This document shows positions 8,746-19,300 of a stretch of DNA of 56,614 bases, piece after piece (position 1 is the first letter of the stretch; every line of letters begins with the position of its first letter). Position numbers and translations under genes: made by a program. The stretch is taken from the NCBI GenBank assembly GCA_944385365.1, contig CALWWW010000004.1:71297-127910 (forward strand). Reading direction: 5' to 3'. The DNA comes from an uncultured Oscillospiraceae bacterium. Its GTDB lineage: Bacteria; Bacillota; Clostridia; Oscillospirales; Oscillospiraceae. The notes under the pieces were generated by a model. That model searched no databases, had not been told where the DNA came from, and saw nothing but the letters and a program-made list of their open reading frames with translations.

Positions 8746-8772
8746 ATATCGGCAGAAATCTGCAATAATTAA
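8746..8772 (-). promoter_or_regulatory. Sigma-28 (FliA) promoter of the cheA operon
   Basis: Read on the minus strand: TTAA (8772-8769), 15 bases, then GCCGATAT (8753-8746), an exact match to the -10 box of sigma-D/sigma-28 promoters. The predicted start is about 35 bases before the cheA ATG at 8705. Confidence 0.82.
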
Positions 8773-8874
8773 GGCGACGATACAAAAACTAAAAGAAAAC
8801 ATTGCAACCATTCCGCCCGTTCCGCCGCCGCTGCGGTGAGGACGGCGATACCATAGGAAAAAGGTGACAACGAT

Positions 8875-10314
8875 ATGGCCAACCTGATGGGAGTGACCAA
8901 CCCTGTACCGGGGTATGACGGTCCCAACAACACCCGGGTCCAGCCCACGGCAATCCGCCCCGGAGACACCACCATACAGAATATTCCCGACCCAACCCGA
9001 GTGGGACGGCCCGACGCCCGTACGGACCAGAACGGCGCCAATAACGCCCTTCTGTCCGACGGGCTCCGCTACGACTCCAACATGCAGATGTTCCTGCAGG
9101 CGCTGCGGGAATCGCCGGATTTGGCGGCGGAGTTCACCAAGATGGTGGGCTGGCTCAACGTCATGGCCGCCACGCCGGGACTGACCGAGGGCGTAGCAAC
9201 GGAAATGAAGGCGTTCTTGCAGATGCTGCACATGGACGCCCAGGGGCTGCATGAACTGTTCAGCACACAGATGAAGGCGGGCAACCGGTTTGCCGGACCC
9301 CTGATGTCTCTGCTGCGCCAGACGTTCCAGGCCAACAATAATCCCGCCATCCGGCAGGATATTTTGATGTTCCTCAAGCGCTACAGTGATTTTTCTTCCA
9401 GCGACCACATCGGCCGCACCATGAATCAGCTGCTGCGGCAGCTGCCGGACTACATGCCCAAAAGCTGGGGCGAAGCCCTGGCAAACTATAACGCCCGTCT
9501 GGAGCTGGGGCTCCAGGCCGGAGACCGGCAGGGCAATCTGAAGCTGCTGCAGGGAGAGGTCATCCCCCATCTGGCCGACTATGTGGAGCGGACCCACGAT
9601 ATGGGAACCGCCCGGACTCTGATCAGCATGCTGATTCTCAACGTGACCCGCTATGAGAACGGCGACGAAGAGAGCCTGCTCCAGGCGTTCCGGCAGCTGA
9701 GCCGCTGCGGCGAATCCCTGGCGGGATTGAACCAGCTGGACGACAAGGCGCTGCTGAAGCTGCTGCGGGAGAACGAGTTCACCAAGGCGGCCCGGGCCGA
9801 CGCCTTTTCCGAGCGTCTGGCGTCGCTGGCTTCCCGGGCCCTGCGGGGCGAGGGCGGCACGGACCTGCGGGAAACGTTCACGGAGATCGTCCGGGCCATG
9901 CTCATCAATGAGAGCGTCTATATGCCGCTGCGCCATGGATTGGTGCCGCTGTTGTGGCAGGACCGGGTCATGTACTCGGAGTATTGGGTGGACCCCGACG
10001 CCGACAGCGAAGAGAACGGGCGGCGGTCGGAGGACGGTAAAATCCAGTTCCTGTTTAAAATGGATATTCAGGGCCTGGGCTTTGTGGAGATGGTCCTGGG
10101 GGCCCGCAAAGACCAGGTGGACCTGGACCTCTACGCACCGGACAGCATTGCGCGCCACCGGGCGCGGGTGGCCGAGGATTTGCAGCAGATTCTCCAGGAT
10201 CACGGGTTGACGGGCCACAGTGTGCAGGTCCGCAAGTCGGAGAAGCCCCTGGCCATTACGGATGTATTTCCGGATCTTTTTGAAGGGAAGCGAAGCGTCA
10301 ATGTCAAAGTCTAA
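8875..10314 (+). CDS. FliK-like protein (YlqG-type), partner of FlhX
   Basis: 479 residues with no signal peptide and a low-complexity, Pro/Asn-rich N-terminus. A long helical middle (about residues 60-350) is followed by a C-terminal domain, near residues 390-460, with beta strands and a closing helix (LGFVEMVLGARKDQVDLDLY ... LQQILQDHGL). That C-terminal pattern resembles the hook-length-control (Flg_hook) domain of FliK. In B. subtilis an analogous gene (ylqG) sits directly before the FlhB-C-terminus homologue, as here. The next gene starts inside this one (14-base overlap). A true fliK exists at 26985, so this is a second, divergent member. The assignment rests on fold pattern and context. 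Confidence 0.62.
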   Translation: MANLMGVTNPVPGYDGPNNTRVQPTAIRPGDTTIQNIPDPTRVGRPDARTDQNGANNALLSDGLRYDSNMQMFLQALRESPDLAAEFTKMVGWLNVMAATPGLTEGVATEMKAFLQMLHMDAQGLHELFSTQMKAGNRFAGPLMSLLRQTFQANNNPAIRQDILMFLKRYSDFSSSDHIGRTMNQLLRQLPDYMPKSWGEALANYNARLELGLQAGDRQGNLKLLQGEVIPHLADYVERTHDMGTARTLISMLILNVTRYENGDEESLLQAFRQLSRCGESLAGLNQLDDKALLKLLRENEFTKAARADAFSERLASLASRALRGEGGTDLRETFTEIVRAMLINESVYMPLRHGLVPLLWQDRVMYSEYWVDPDADSEENGRRSEDGKIQFLFKMDIQGLGFVEMVLGARKDQVDLDLYAPDSIARHRARVAEDLQQILQDHGLTGHSVQVRKSEKPLAITDVFPDLFEGKRSVNVKV

Positions 10315-10672
10315 CGGCGGGGCCCGGCGGGCCGTTGCCCTGCAATACGGCACGGAACACTCCGCCCCGGTGATCATTGCCTCGGGCATGGGAAATCTGG
10401 CCGAGAAGATTGTGGAGGTGGCGTCGGAGAACGGCGTACCCATCTATGAAGACAATTCCCTGGCCACGGTGCTGTCCCAGATGGAGCTGGGCCGGGAAAT
10501 TCCCGAGGAGCTCTACGGGGCCATCGTGGAAATCTACCTGTACTTTTTGAATTTTGACCCCAACGACCCGGATAAATTCCGGCGGGAGCGGGAGAAATGG
10601 AGAGCGGAGCAGAAGAAAGCGGAACAGCAGAATGTGGAGCTGAGCAAGGCGGAACAGCAGGAGGTGCAGTAA
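10301..10672 (+). CDS. flhX: FlhX: free-standing homologue of the FlhB cytoplasmic domain
   Basis: 123 residues. ARRAVALQYGTEHSAPVIIASGMGNLAEKIVEVASENGVPIYED matches the FlhB C-terminal domain after its autocleavage point (compare RNPTHFAVALRYNAERDDAPVVLAKG in FlhB at 37443). The membrane domain and the NPTH cleavage motif are absent. Such FlhX/YlqH proteins can partly replace the cleaved FlhB fragment in export specificity (family knowledge). The C-terminus is a charged Glu/Lys/Gln helix. The start at 10301 overlaps the upstream gene by 14 bases, suggesting coupled translation. Confidence 0.82.
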   Translation: MSKSNGGARRAVALQYGTEHSAPVIIASGMGNLAEKIVEVASENGVPIYEDNSLATVLSQMELGREIPEELYGAIVEIYLYFLNFDPNDPDKFRREREKWRAEQKKAEQQNVELSKAEQQEVQ

Positions 10673-10673
10673 C

Positions 10674-11288
10674 ATGGCGGGAAATCTGAAAAACCGGTAT
10701 CTGATTCTGGATTCCCAGAGCATACCCGTGGGCCATTGTACTTGCCGGGATGACCCGGACACGGAGGTGTGGCGGCTGGAAGTGGACTATGCCGACGCAC
10801 GGAAGCTGTGGAATATGAAAGACATCCGTCTGGTGGGCGCGGCGGAATACTGCGTGGCCGTGGAGGGCGAGATTCTGCGCTGGGACGGCGATACGGTGGC
10901 CATGGTCCAGATGACGAAACGGCTGGGCCATGAGCTGCGGCAGAATCTGCGGCTGCCGGTCCGGTTTGAGAGCTTCCTCTATTCCATGAAGCAGCCCCAG
11001 GGACGGGTGCCCATTTTCAGCTTTGACCTGAGCTGCGGCGGTATTTCGTTTTTCTGCGCCAGGGCGCTGCCCGACGGGATGCGGGCCCAGGTGGTCATCC
11101 CCGTCACATCGACGCCGCTGATTCTGAACATTGAGATCATTCGCCGCTGTTCCTCCAAGGAATCGGTGCCCATGTATGCGGCAAAGTTCGTGGATCTGTT
11201 GCGGGAAGAGGAGAATATGGTCCGTGAGGCCGTGTTCAGTCTGCAATTCCATCACGCTTCCAGTTCCGAAAAAGGACAGAACAGGTAG
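10674..11288 (+). CDS. PilZ-domain protein, probable cyclic-di-GMP receptor
   Basis: 204 residues. The C-terminal half shows both PilZ binding signatures: R89-Q-N-L-R93 (RxxxR) and DLSCGG (D-x-S-x-x-G) about 25 residues later. The N-terminal half could be a YcgR-like flagellar brake domain, but the similarity is weak. PilZ proteins bind cyclic di-GMP and in motility loci often slow the motor or control exopolymer and surface traits. Only one base separates it from flhX, and GGAGGTG lies before the ATG. It is the third gene of the FliK-like/FlhX/PilZ/SLH unit. Confidence 0.82.
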   Translation: MAGNLKNRYLILDSQSIPVGHCTCRDDPDTEVWRLEVDYADARKLWNMKDIRLVGAAEYCVAVEGEILRWDGDTVAMVQMTKRLGHELRQNLRLPVRFESFLYSMKQPQGRVPIFSFDLSCGGISFFCARALPDGMRAQVVIPVTSTPLILNIEIIRRCSSKESVPMYAAKFVDLLREEENMVREAVFSLQFHHASSSEKGQNR

Positions 11289-11305
11289 AAAGGAACGCCG
11301 ATACG

Positions 11306-14300
11306 ATGAAAGGAAACCATATGCAAACTCTGAAACTCTTCCGGCGGATGCTGGCCCTGGTTCTGACGGCGGCCACACTGCTGACGGTGGTTCCCACCGG
11401 CTTGACGGCCCATGCGGCCAGCTATCAGGACCCCTACCTCAATCAGATGGTGGAGTGGGGCTTCCTGCGTGGCGATATCGAAGGCAACCTGCGCCCGGAC
11501 AGCGCGATCACCCGGGCGGAATTTGTCACCATTGTCAACCGGGCCTTCGGGTATACCCGTACCGGTGAGATGCCCTTTACCGACGTGAAATCCAGCGACT
11601 GGTATGCCGATGACGTGTCCATTGCCTACAATGTGGGATACATACAGGGCACCTCTGAGAACACTTTTGCTCCCGAGCGGTCCATCACCCGGGAGGAGGC
11701 GGCTGCCATTCTGGCCCGGAACCTGATGCTCCAGGCCGCGTCGGGCGAAAATACCGACTTTACCGACAGCCGCGACATCAGCAACTGGAGCCGCGGCCTC
11801 ATTACCACCCTGGCCGACTATGAGATCATCGATGGCTACGCCGACGGCACCTTCCGGCCTCAGGCGCCCATTACCCGGGGCGAAACCGCCATTATGCTGG
11901 TCCGGGCCATTGGCACGCCGGTGCAGACCGCCGGTGTCCATTCCCTGGGAAATGTCTATGGCAATGTGACCATCAACACCTCCGGCGTGACGCTGCGCAA
12001 CACGGTCATTGCCGGTAACCTGTACATCACCGCCGGTGTGGCCGAGGGCAACGTGCTGCTGGAAAATGTGACGGTCCTGGGCGAAATTGTTGTCAGCGGC
12101 GGCGGCGTCAGCGAAAGCGGCGAAGACAGCGTGGTGCTGCGCAACGTCACCAGCCCCAAGCTGGTGCTGGACAATGTCAAGAACACCGAAGTGTCCGTGC
12201 GCCTGGAGGGCGACGGCGTTATCAATGTGGCCAGCATCCGCACCAACGCCTTTTTGGAGGACAGCACCCCCGCCGACTGCGGCGCGCTGCGCATTGAGCT
12301 GGACGGCGAGGATGGCCGCTCCCTGGAGCTGGCCGGCAATATCAAGGACGTCATCAACCTGACGCCAAAGTCCTATCTGAGCCTGGGTGCCGGACAAGCC
12401 CAGAGCATCACCATCGATGAGACCGCCACCGGCACCACTCTGAACATTGTGGCCGGAGCCGAGGTGGAAGAGGTCAATCTGGACACGGCTGCCACCATCA
12501 CCGGCGACGGCGATATCGGCAAGCTGACGGTCAACACCTCCGGCAGTACCGTGTCCATGCTGCCCGATGAAATCGTGATTCGTCCCGGCGAGACCGCTAC
12601 CATTGACGGAGAGAAAATGGACAGCGCCGCGGCGGCGGAGTCTTCTGCCGATCCCAGAATTCAGGCGGGCTATCCCAAGATGACCGATCTGGCCCCCACC
12701 ACGGCAACGGCCAGTTTCAGCACCAATAAGAAAGGCATCGTTTACTGGGCCGTCACCTCTGTGACCGACGGTTCTGTGGGCGCGGATGACCTGATCAGCC
12801 CGTCTTCTTACAGCCCCAAGGTTCTCAAGCAGGGCAGCGTGTCCATGGGCGGGGCCAATCAGGCGGCCACGGCCAAAATCTCCGGTCTTACCGCCGGCGG
12901 TTCCTACTATTTGTCTACCGTCTTTGTGGACGGACGGGAGGAACGCAGCCCGGTAAAGGTCATTTCCTTTACCACGCCGGACAACACGGCCCCGAACTTT
13001 GCAACGGGTTATCCCTATATGTCGCGGATTACCAATATTTCCGCCCAGGTGACCACCATGGCCACCAAGACCTGCCGCCTGTACTATGCCGTTCTGCCCA
13101 AGGGCGCGACGGCACCCACGGCGGAGGACTTCAAGGCCAACGCTGTCACCGGCAACCTGGGTTACGGCGCATTGGACGTGACCAAGAACAAGCCCTATAC
13201 CTTTGATGTCAACAGCGTTCCCCTGGAGGAACTGGCCGATTACGACCTGTACCTGTGGCTTACCGATATTGACGGCGGGGCCAGCTCGGCAGTCAAGAAG
13301 CTGAGCTTTACCACGGTGGACAAGACGCCGCCGGTGTTCAACACAGAGCCCACCATCAATAAGGTGGACAAGACCGCCGTGGGCCTGTATGCCAACCTCA
13401 ATGAGGACGGCACCCTGTATTGGGTCGTGGTCAAGCAGGGCGAGGTCTATCCCAAGCCCCTGGCAGGCCAGTCCGGCCCGGTGGATTGGTCCAGCGATAC
13501 GGCCAAGCTCCAGGTGTCGGCGGGCATGAACGCCCTCAAGAGCGGCAAGGTGACCATGACCGAGGGCAAGGATGTGAGCTTTACTGTCAGCGGCCTGGAC
13601 AACCAGCAGTCCTATGACCTCTACTATGTGGCCCAGGACAAGGCTGGAAACTATACCGCCAGCATCGGCAAGATCACCATCCATACCGAGGACGACAGCA
13701 AGCCCACCGTGACCCAGGAGTTTACCAAGTACAACGGTACGGAAACAAACCGTCCCCTGCCGGACTCGGACGTGCGTCTGGTGTTCAGTGAGCCGGTGCA
13801 GTCCGTGGCCACCAATACTCCCCTGGTGGATTACTATGACCAGGTGACCAAGGTCATCGGTCAGCCAACGGAAATGGATGCCCGTAACCAAATGGCTGCG
13901 GTGCTGGAAGAGGCCATTCAGCTGTATATCAATCCCACTGACAGCCAGCCGCAGCTGATTCCGGGTGCCACAGCGGATACGGATAAGGTGAATGATGACT
14001 GGACCATCGATTACCGCTATGCGGAAATCGTTTTGGAAGACAGCAAGACCGTTGTAATCTTCCCCTATGAGACGGGAGCCATCAACCTCAAGAGCGGTGC
14101 AAAATACTATTTTGAAATTGCTGCCAAGACCATTTCTGATACATCCCAGGCCCAGAACGTCATGGGTCAGACGAAACTGCCGGAGTTTGAGACGGTGTTT
14201 GCACAGGTCAATCTGTCTGTGGGCAATAATACAGAAACAGCCATCACCGAGGCGGTGTATAAGGACGGCCAGCCCGTGCAAAACCTGCCCACAGGCGGCG

Positions 14301-16294
14301 CGCCCATTGATCTCTACTGGCGTATGGACCCGGTTTCCACCCAAAAGGTGGAGAACTCCATCTGCTGGGATATGATTCTCTGGTCCAATACCCATGTGGA
14401 ATTTCAGCTGTTCCGGCGGGTCAGCGGCGCGCTGAACGACAAGTGGGAACTGGTGGGTACTTCTTCTATTATGGTGTCGGAGAACATTTCCAGAGCGGGC
14501 AACAGCCTTCGCATGAACCTGGAAGACCCCAACAATAACAATCCCACCTTTGACCAGCTGAATACCCTGAAAGAGGGCACGGTGTACGAATACGCCGTCA
14601 GCTTTACCAAGGTAGAGGGAGAACCGGACCGCAGCACCTGGAGCCAGACGATTACTTTTGATATCAACGTACTCGCCGGCAGCGGCCTGGAGCTGCCCCG
14701 GCTGGGTGCAGACGTTACCGAAAGCAAATGGGACGAACTGGTGGGTACTACGCTGACCAACATCAGCCTGCCGGAGACGCTGACGCTGCACAAGCCGTTC
14801 CGCGATCAGGCTGCCCCCCACTTTATCGGTGACCGGCCCACATTTACAGCCGGTGACTCCACCGTTCGGATGGACCTGATGCTGGACCGCATGGGCACCA
14901 TCTACTGGGTTGTTGCCAAGCGCGGCGATATCAGCACCCTCGGCACGGATGCAAACCGAACGGACTACAGCCCCATCGACAAGACGGACCCGAACATTTC
15001 GGATGAAGAATATTATAAGAACTATAATAAGTTGCCCGATTCTGGTTTGAACGATGGAATTGACAACAGCGGCAAAGGTGATTATGTAACACCGGTATCC
15101 ACGCCGCCCTATAACTGGATTGTGGATGCAGGCAAATATCTGGTCAGCGAGGATGTACAGAATGGTTCCCTGTCCTGCGGTGCCAGCGTCAAGACAGTGA
15201 CCGTAGACGGCTTGGTGCCCAATCAGGATTACATTGCCTATTTTGTCATTCAGGGTACGTCCCAGGTGTATTCTGATGTCTACTGTTATCGATTTACTAC
15301 CGGCGATGTGACAAAGCCGGTGTTGACCTTGCAGGAACTGAGCCCCAATGTTGCCATTCAAACTTCGGAAGACTCCGATGTAAACTTTGCGCTGTTTGCT
15401 GATACGCAGTTGCCGCAGGAGTTTAAGCGGACGTTCAGAAGCTATGTTGACACGAGCTTGTTGGAAGAATTTGATAAAGCGGCGGGAACAAAGAAAGATA
15501 CCATGACCATCCTCCAAGCGCTGATGCAGACCGGCACCGGCGGCTATTCCTGGTTTGATATCTATGCACAACCGCCGGCAAAACCGGGAGAGGGCGCCAA
15601 AATCCGTGATACGATTCAGCAGATCATCACCCGTGGTCAAGGCACCGGCGGTACGCCCGGAGTTGCAGACAGTACTACCACCACGGCCAATCAGGAGTAC
15701 AAGCATGACTTTTCCAATGACATGGACCCGAAGAGCGCAACCAATTACTACTGCATTGCGGTAGCCAAGAATGTACTGGGCGGCGACTATGCCTATAAGG
15801 CGGTTGGAAACGTCCATATCCCGGATACGACACCACCTACCATGACCATTCCCGGCGCAGACGGTGAGAGACAAACGGATGGCACATATAAGGGTACGCT
15901 GACGCTGGTGTTCAGCGAGGTGGTATACTGGATTCCGGAGGACCGCGATACCAGTAAAATCTGTGCGGTGGTTGAGAAAAATGGTGTGTCTGACGATCCC
16001 AAGACGGAAGATGGCAAACTGATACCGGGCAAAACTTCCATGCTGGCGCATATGGGCGGCAACGTTGGTACACTAAAGACCATGTCCAACGCATCGGATA
16101 CCGCCACGAACACCTTTACGTTCGACTATATCGGTGTCAGAGTGGGCAATACGTTGACGCTGTTCAAAGATGGCTTTATCAGTGACCGTTGGGGCAACAG
16201 TACCGTCAATACAATTACGCTTCGATATGAAGAAGTAAAGACCGGCACCGGCACCACATTTACCGCAGGCGGCTGGGTAATTGTCCAGTCATAA
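11306..16294 (+). CDS. Very large secreted SLH-domain surface protein (1662 residues)
   Basis: A signal peptide (to about residue 37, ...LTAHAAS) is followed by three SLH repeats (about 40-200; signatures GYIQGTSENTFAPERSITR and DGYADGTFRPQAPITRGE). Next comes a run of short beta-strand repeats (about 205-430: NVTINTSGVTLRNTVIAG, GNLYITAG) that looks like a beta-helix, then several repeats of 100-130 residues with DxTPP-type boundaries resembling bacterial Ig/FN3 modules. SLH repeats attach proteins to secondary cell-wall polymers. The start may be 11306 or, with its own AAAGGA, 11321. It is 17 bases after the PilZ gene. The role is unknown; it could be a surface-layer or wall scaffold. Confidence 0.85.
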   Translation: MKGNHMQTLKLFRRMLALVLTAATLLTVVPTGLTAHAASYQDPYLNQMVEWGFLRGDIEGNLRPDSAITRAEFVTIVNRAFGYTRTGEMPFTDVKSSDWYADDVSIAYNVGYIQGTSENTFAPERSITREEAAAILARNLMLQAASGENTDFTDSRDISNWSRGLITTLADYEIIDGYADGTFRPQAPITRGETAIMLVRAIGTPVQTAGVHSLGNVYGNVTINTSGVTLRNTVIAGNLYITAGVAEGNVLLENVTVLGEIVVSGGGVSESGEDSVVLRNVTSPKLVLDNVKNTEVSVRLEGDGVINVASIRTNAFLEDSTPADCGALRIELDGEDGRSLELAGNIKDVINLTPKSYLSLGAGQAQSITIDETATGTTLNIVAGAEVEEVNLDTAATITGDGDIGKLTVNTSGSTVSMLPDEIVIRPGETATIDGEKMDSAAAAESSADPRIQAGYPKMTDLAPTTATASFSTNKKGIVYWAVTSVTDGSVGADDLISPSSYSPKVLKQGSVSMGGANQAATAKISGLTAGGSYYLSTVFVDGREERSPVKVISFTTPDNTAPNFATGYPYMSRITNISAQVTTMATKTCRLYYAVLPKGATAPTAEDFKANAVTGNLGYGALDVTKNKPYTFDVNSVPLEELADYDLYLWLTDIDGGASSAVKKLSFTTVDKTPPVFNTEPTINKVDKTAVGLYANLNEDGTLYWVVVKQGEVYPKPLAGQSGPVDWSSDTAKLQVSAGMNALKSGKVTMTEGKDVSFTVSGLDNQQSYDLYYVAQDKAGNYTASIGKITIHTEDDSKPTVTQEFTKYNGTETNRPLPDSDVRLVFSEPVQSVATNTPLVDYYDQVTKVIGQPTEMDARNQMAAVLEEAIQLYINPTDSQPQLIPGATADTDKVNDDWTIDYRYAEIVLEDSKTVVIFPYETGAINLKSGAKYYFEIAAKTISDTSQAQNVMGQTKLPEFETVFAQVNLSVGNNTETAITEAVYKDGQPVQNLPTGGAPIDLYWRMDPVSTQKVENSICWDMILWSNTHVEFQLFRRVSGALNDKWELVGTSSIMVSENISRAGNSLRMNLEDPNNNNPTFDQLNTLKEGTVYEYAVSFTKVEGEPDRSTWSQTITFDINVLAGSGLELPRLGADVTESKWDELVGTTLTNISLPETLTLHKPFRDQAAPHFIGDRPTFTAGDSTVRMDLMLDRMGTIYWVVAKRGDISTLGTDANRTDYSPIDKTDPNISDEEYYKNYNKLPDSGLNDGIDNSGKGDYVTPVSTPPYNWIVDAGKYLVSEDVQNGSLSCGASVKTVTVDGLVPNQDYIAYFVIQGTSQVYSDVYCYRFTTGDVTKPVLTLQELSPNVAIQTSEDSDVNFALFADTQLPQEFKRTFRSYVDTSLLEEFDKAAGTKKDTMTILQALMQTGTGGYSWFDIYAQPPAKPGEGAKIRDTIQQIITRGQGTGGTPGVADSTTTTANQEYKHDFSNDMDPKSATNYYCIAVAKNVLGGDYAYKAVGNVHIPDTTPPTMTIPGADGERQTDGTYKGTLTLVFSEVVYWIPEDRDTSKICAVVEKNGVSDDPKTEDGKLIPGKTSMLAHMGGNVGTLKTMSNASDTATNTFTFDYIGVRVGNTLTLFKDGFISDRWGNSTVNTITLRYEEVKTGTGTTFTAGGWVIVQS

Positions 16295-16324
16295 TCCAAA
16301 GTGCCGGAAGGAACCCGCACCTCT

Positions 16325-16349
16325 GCTGCCCCTGTTTTACAGGGGCAGC
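16325..16349 (+). other. Intercistronic hairpin between the two SLH genes
   Basis: GCTGCCCCTG and CAGGGGCAGC form a perfect 10-bp stem with loop TTTTA. No T-run follows, so it is more likely an mRNA processing or stability element than a full terminator. The next gene has AAAGGAGG shortly after it. Confidence 0.55.
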
Positions 16350-16372
16350 GTTCCAAAGGAGGAACTTGAGCC

Positions 16373-19300
16373 ATGAAATTGAAGTGGAGCAGTCGATTGC
16401 TGGCGTTGCTGCTGTGTGCGGCGCTGCTGCCGATGCAGCTGTTTGTGCTGCCTGTGGCTGCTGCGACGCCGACGCTGAGAAATGTAATTGTCAGCAACGA
16501 AAACGTGACCCTGAAAGAGGGGCAAACCAAGGACCTGACCGCAACGGTGACCCTGAATGATAACTCAGCTTATACCGTGAACAGTGATACGCTTCCCAAG
16601 GATTTAAAGGTTACTTGGACAGTGGAAGATAACCGGGACGATGAGGTTTCGGTTGTAAAAACCGGAAATGGCCTGGGTGCGACAATAACGGCTTTGCGCG
16701 TGGCAGATACCAACGAGCGTGTCAAAGAAGTGACTGTCCAGGTAACAGCAGAACTGAATGGAAAATTCAGCTATGCCACCTGCAAGGTCCTGGTGCAAAC
16801 GGAGGACCCGGCAGGTGTCACGGTTACGCCTGCCACACAGGAGATTGCGCCGGGCGGTAAAATCCAGCTCCATGCTACGGTAAAGCCGGAGACAAACCCA
16901 CCGGCCACAGTGACCTGGAGCTCCAAAAATCCAGCCATAGCCACGGTGGACAGTAATGGATGGCTGACCGGTGTCAGCGCGGGCAAAACCGAAATTACCG
17001 CCACAGCAGGCAACAATGTGGGTACCTGCGCTGTGACGGTGTTGGGTATCGTGCTGAAAGAAACGTCTGTCACCCTGCGGGAGCGGGGCAATCATACATT
17101 ACAGTATGAGGTGTTCGGTTCCACCCTGCAAAAGCAAAAAATTGAATGGACCAGCAGCGATTCCACGGTGGTGACCGTGCAGGACGGCTATCTGTATGGT
17201 CTCAAGGAGGGCACTGCTACCATCACGGCCAAAATCAGCGGCAGCACTTACTCCGCCACCTGTGAGGTCAAGGTGGAACGCAACACCGCCGATCCCATTA
17301 CTGTATCTGTGGATTCCGGCGAGCCGGTAGCGTTCTCGAGCCTGGTAAGCCGCATCCAAAGCGAGTGCAGCGATGTGCTGGGACGGACCCTCAGCCATGT
17401 GGGCGGCTTTAATCTTACCACCGCAGAGGGAACTCTGTACTACCGCTACCAGTCCGACTCGGACACCGGCGCGGGCATCGGTGCGGGCGAGATGTATTAT
17501 GTCAATCCTTCCCTGGCCCAGCGGGGTCTCAGTGATGTGACCTTTGTCCCCAAGGCGGATTTCAGCGGTAAAGCCGTCATCTCCTACACCGGCTATGCCG
17601 ATGCAACCACCTTCTTCCAGGGTACCATTGAGGTTACGGTGGCCCAGGTGGAGGACATCGCCTATACGATTGCAGCCAATAAGCCGCTGCAATTCAACGC
17701 CGATGACTTCAACCGCCTCTGCCGCAGCCGCACCGGCCGCGACCTGGCCAGCGTCTCCTTCTCCCTGCCCGACAGCAGCCGGGGAACACTCTATTACCGC
17801 TACTCCGCCGGCGCTTCCTACAATACCCCGGTAGAGGCGACCAAGGAGTACAAGCTCAACGGCTCCCCTTCCCTGAATGATGTCTACTTTGTGCCCAGCA
17901 ACGGATACAGCGGTGAAGTGGTGCTGTCCTTCTTGGCCAGAGACGTCAACGGCACATCGTTCCGCGGCAGTGTGCGTGTCCAGGTTTCCAAAGCCTCCGG
18001 TAATGGTGATATCAACTACACCATCACCAAGGGCGGATGGATCACCATGGATGAAAGCGACTTCAACAGCCTGTGCCGCAGTGCCACGGGCTACACCCTG
18101 GATTACATCCGCTTCACCCTGCCGCCTACCAGCCAGGGTAAACTCTACTATAACTATTCCGGCAGTTCCGGCGGCTACAGTGACGAGGTCACCGCCGACC
18201 GCAACTACTATTATAACAGTACGCCGTATCTGCGCCGTGTAACCTTTGCGGCAGCCGACTCCTACACCGGTACGGTCAATATTCCGTTCCGGGCCTGGGA
18301 TACCAAGGGCAACCAGTTCAGCGGCACCGTCTCCATTGTGGTGGAAACCAACGACGGCAGCGGCATCCGCTATACGGCTTATCAGGGTGGTAAAGTCACC
18401 TTTGACGATACGGACTTCAACAGTGAGTGCCAGAAGGTCACCGGTTCCAGCCTCAGCTATGTCAAGTTTGCGCTGCCGTCGTCCTCCCAGGGCGCGCTGT
18501 ACTACAACTACACCAGCAGCGGCAACTATGACAGCGCCGTGACCAGCAGCCGGAAGTATTACCGCTACTCCACCCCGTATCTGGACAAAGTGACCTTTGT
18601 CCCCCACAGCAGTTTCGTCGGCACGGCCACCATCCAGTATACCGGATGGGCCAGCAACGGCAGGAGCTTCAACGGCACCGTCACCATTGACGTTTACAAC
18701 TCGGCGCAGCAGATTGCCTACACGGTCCGCAGCGGCGGTGTGGCCGATCTGAATGCGGTGGATTTTGACCGTCTCTGTGAATATTACACCGGCGATCCCC
18801 TGCGCTACGTCCGCTTTACCCTGCCCTCCTCCTCCCGCGGCGTGCTGTACTACGACTATAACAGCACCAGCGGCAGCTACGGCAGCAAGGTGTCGTCCTA
18901 CACCAATTACTATTATTCCTCCAGCCCCTATCTGGAGCGGGTGTCCTTCGTGGCGGACGAAAGGTATGCCGGGACCTTTGAGATTTCCTTCACCGGTTGG
19001 AGCACCGGCGGAAAATCCTTTAAGAGTACCATCGAGATCACCGTAGAGGCGCCCCAGGGTCCGACAACCATCTATTACACGGCGGTCAACGGAACGGTGG
19101 ACTTCCAGAGCAGCGATTTCGTGTCGGCCTGTGATGACCGCGGCTTGGGCAGCCTCTCGTCGGTGCGGTTCCAGCTGCCTTCGTCCAGTCAGGGTAAACT
19201 GTACTACCGGTACAGCAGTACCCAGAGCAGTTCTACCCCCGTCCAGAGCACGACATCCTATTACCCCTCCTCCACCCCGCGTATTTCCGATGTCACCTTT

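Noticed and set aside
8706-8765. Extended cheA start at 8765
   Set aside because: The extra 20 residues would overlap the sigma-28 -10 box at 8746-8753; the ATG at 8705 has AAGGAAGGG at the right distance.
11252-16051. A 1599-codon open frame on the minus strand opposite the first SLH gene
   Set aside because: The plus-strand protein has a signal peptide, SLH repeats and a proper ribosome binding site; the antisense frame has none of these and a composition typical of shadow frames.
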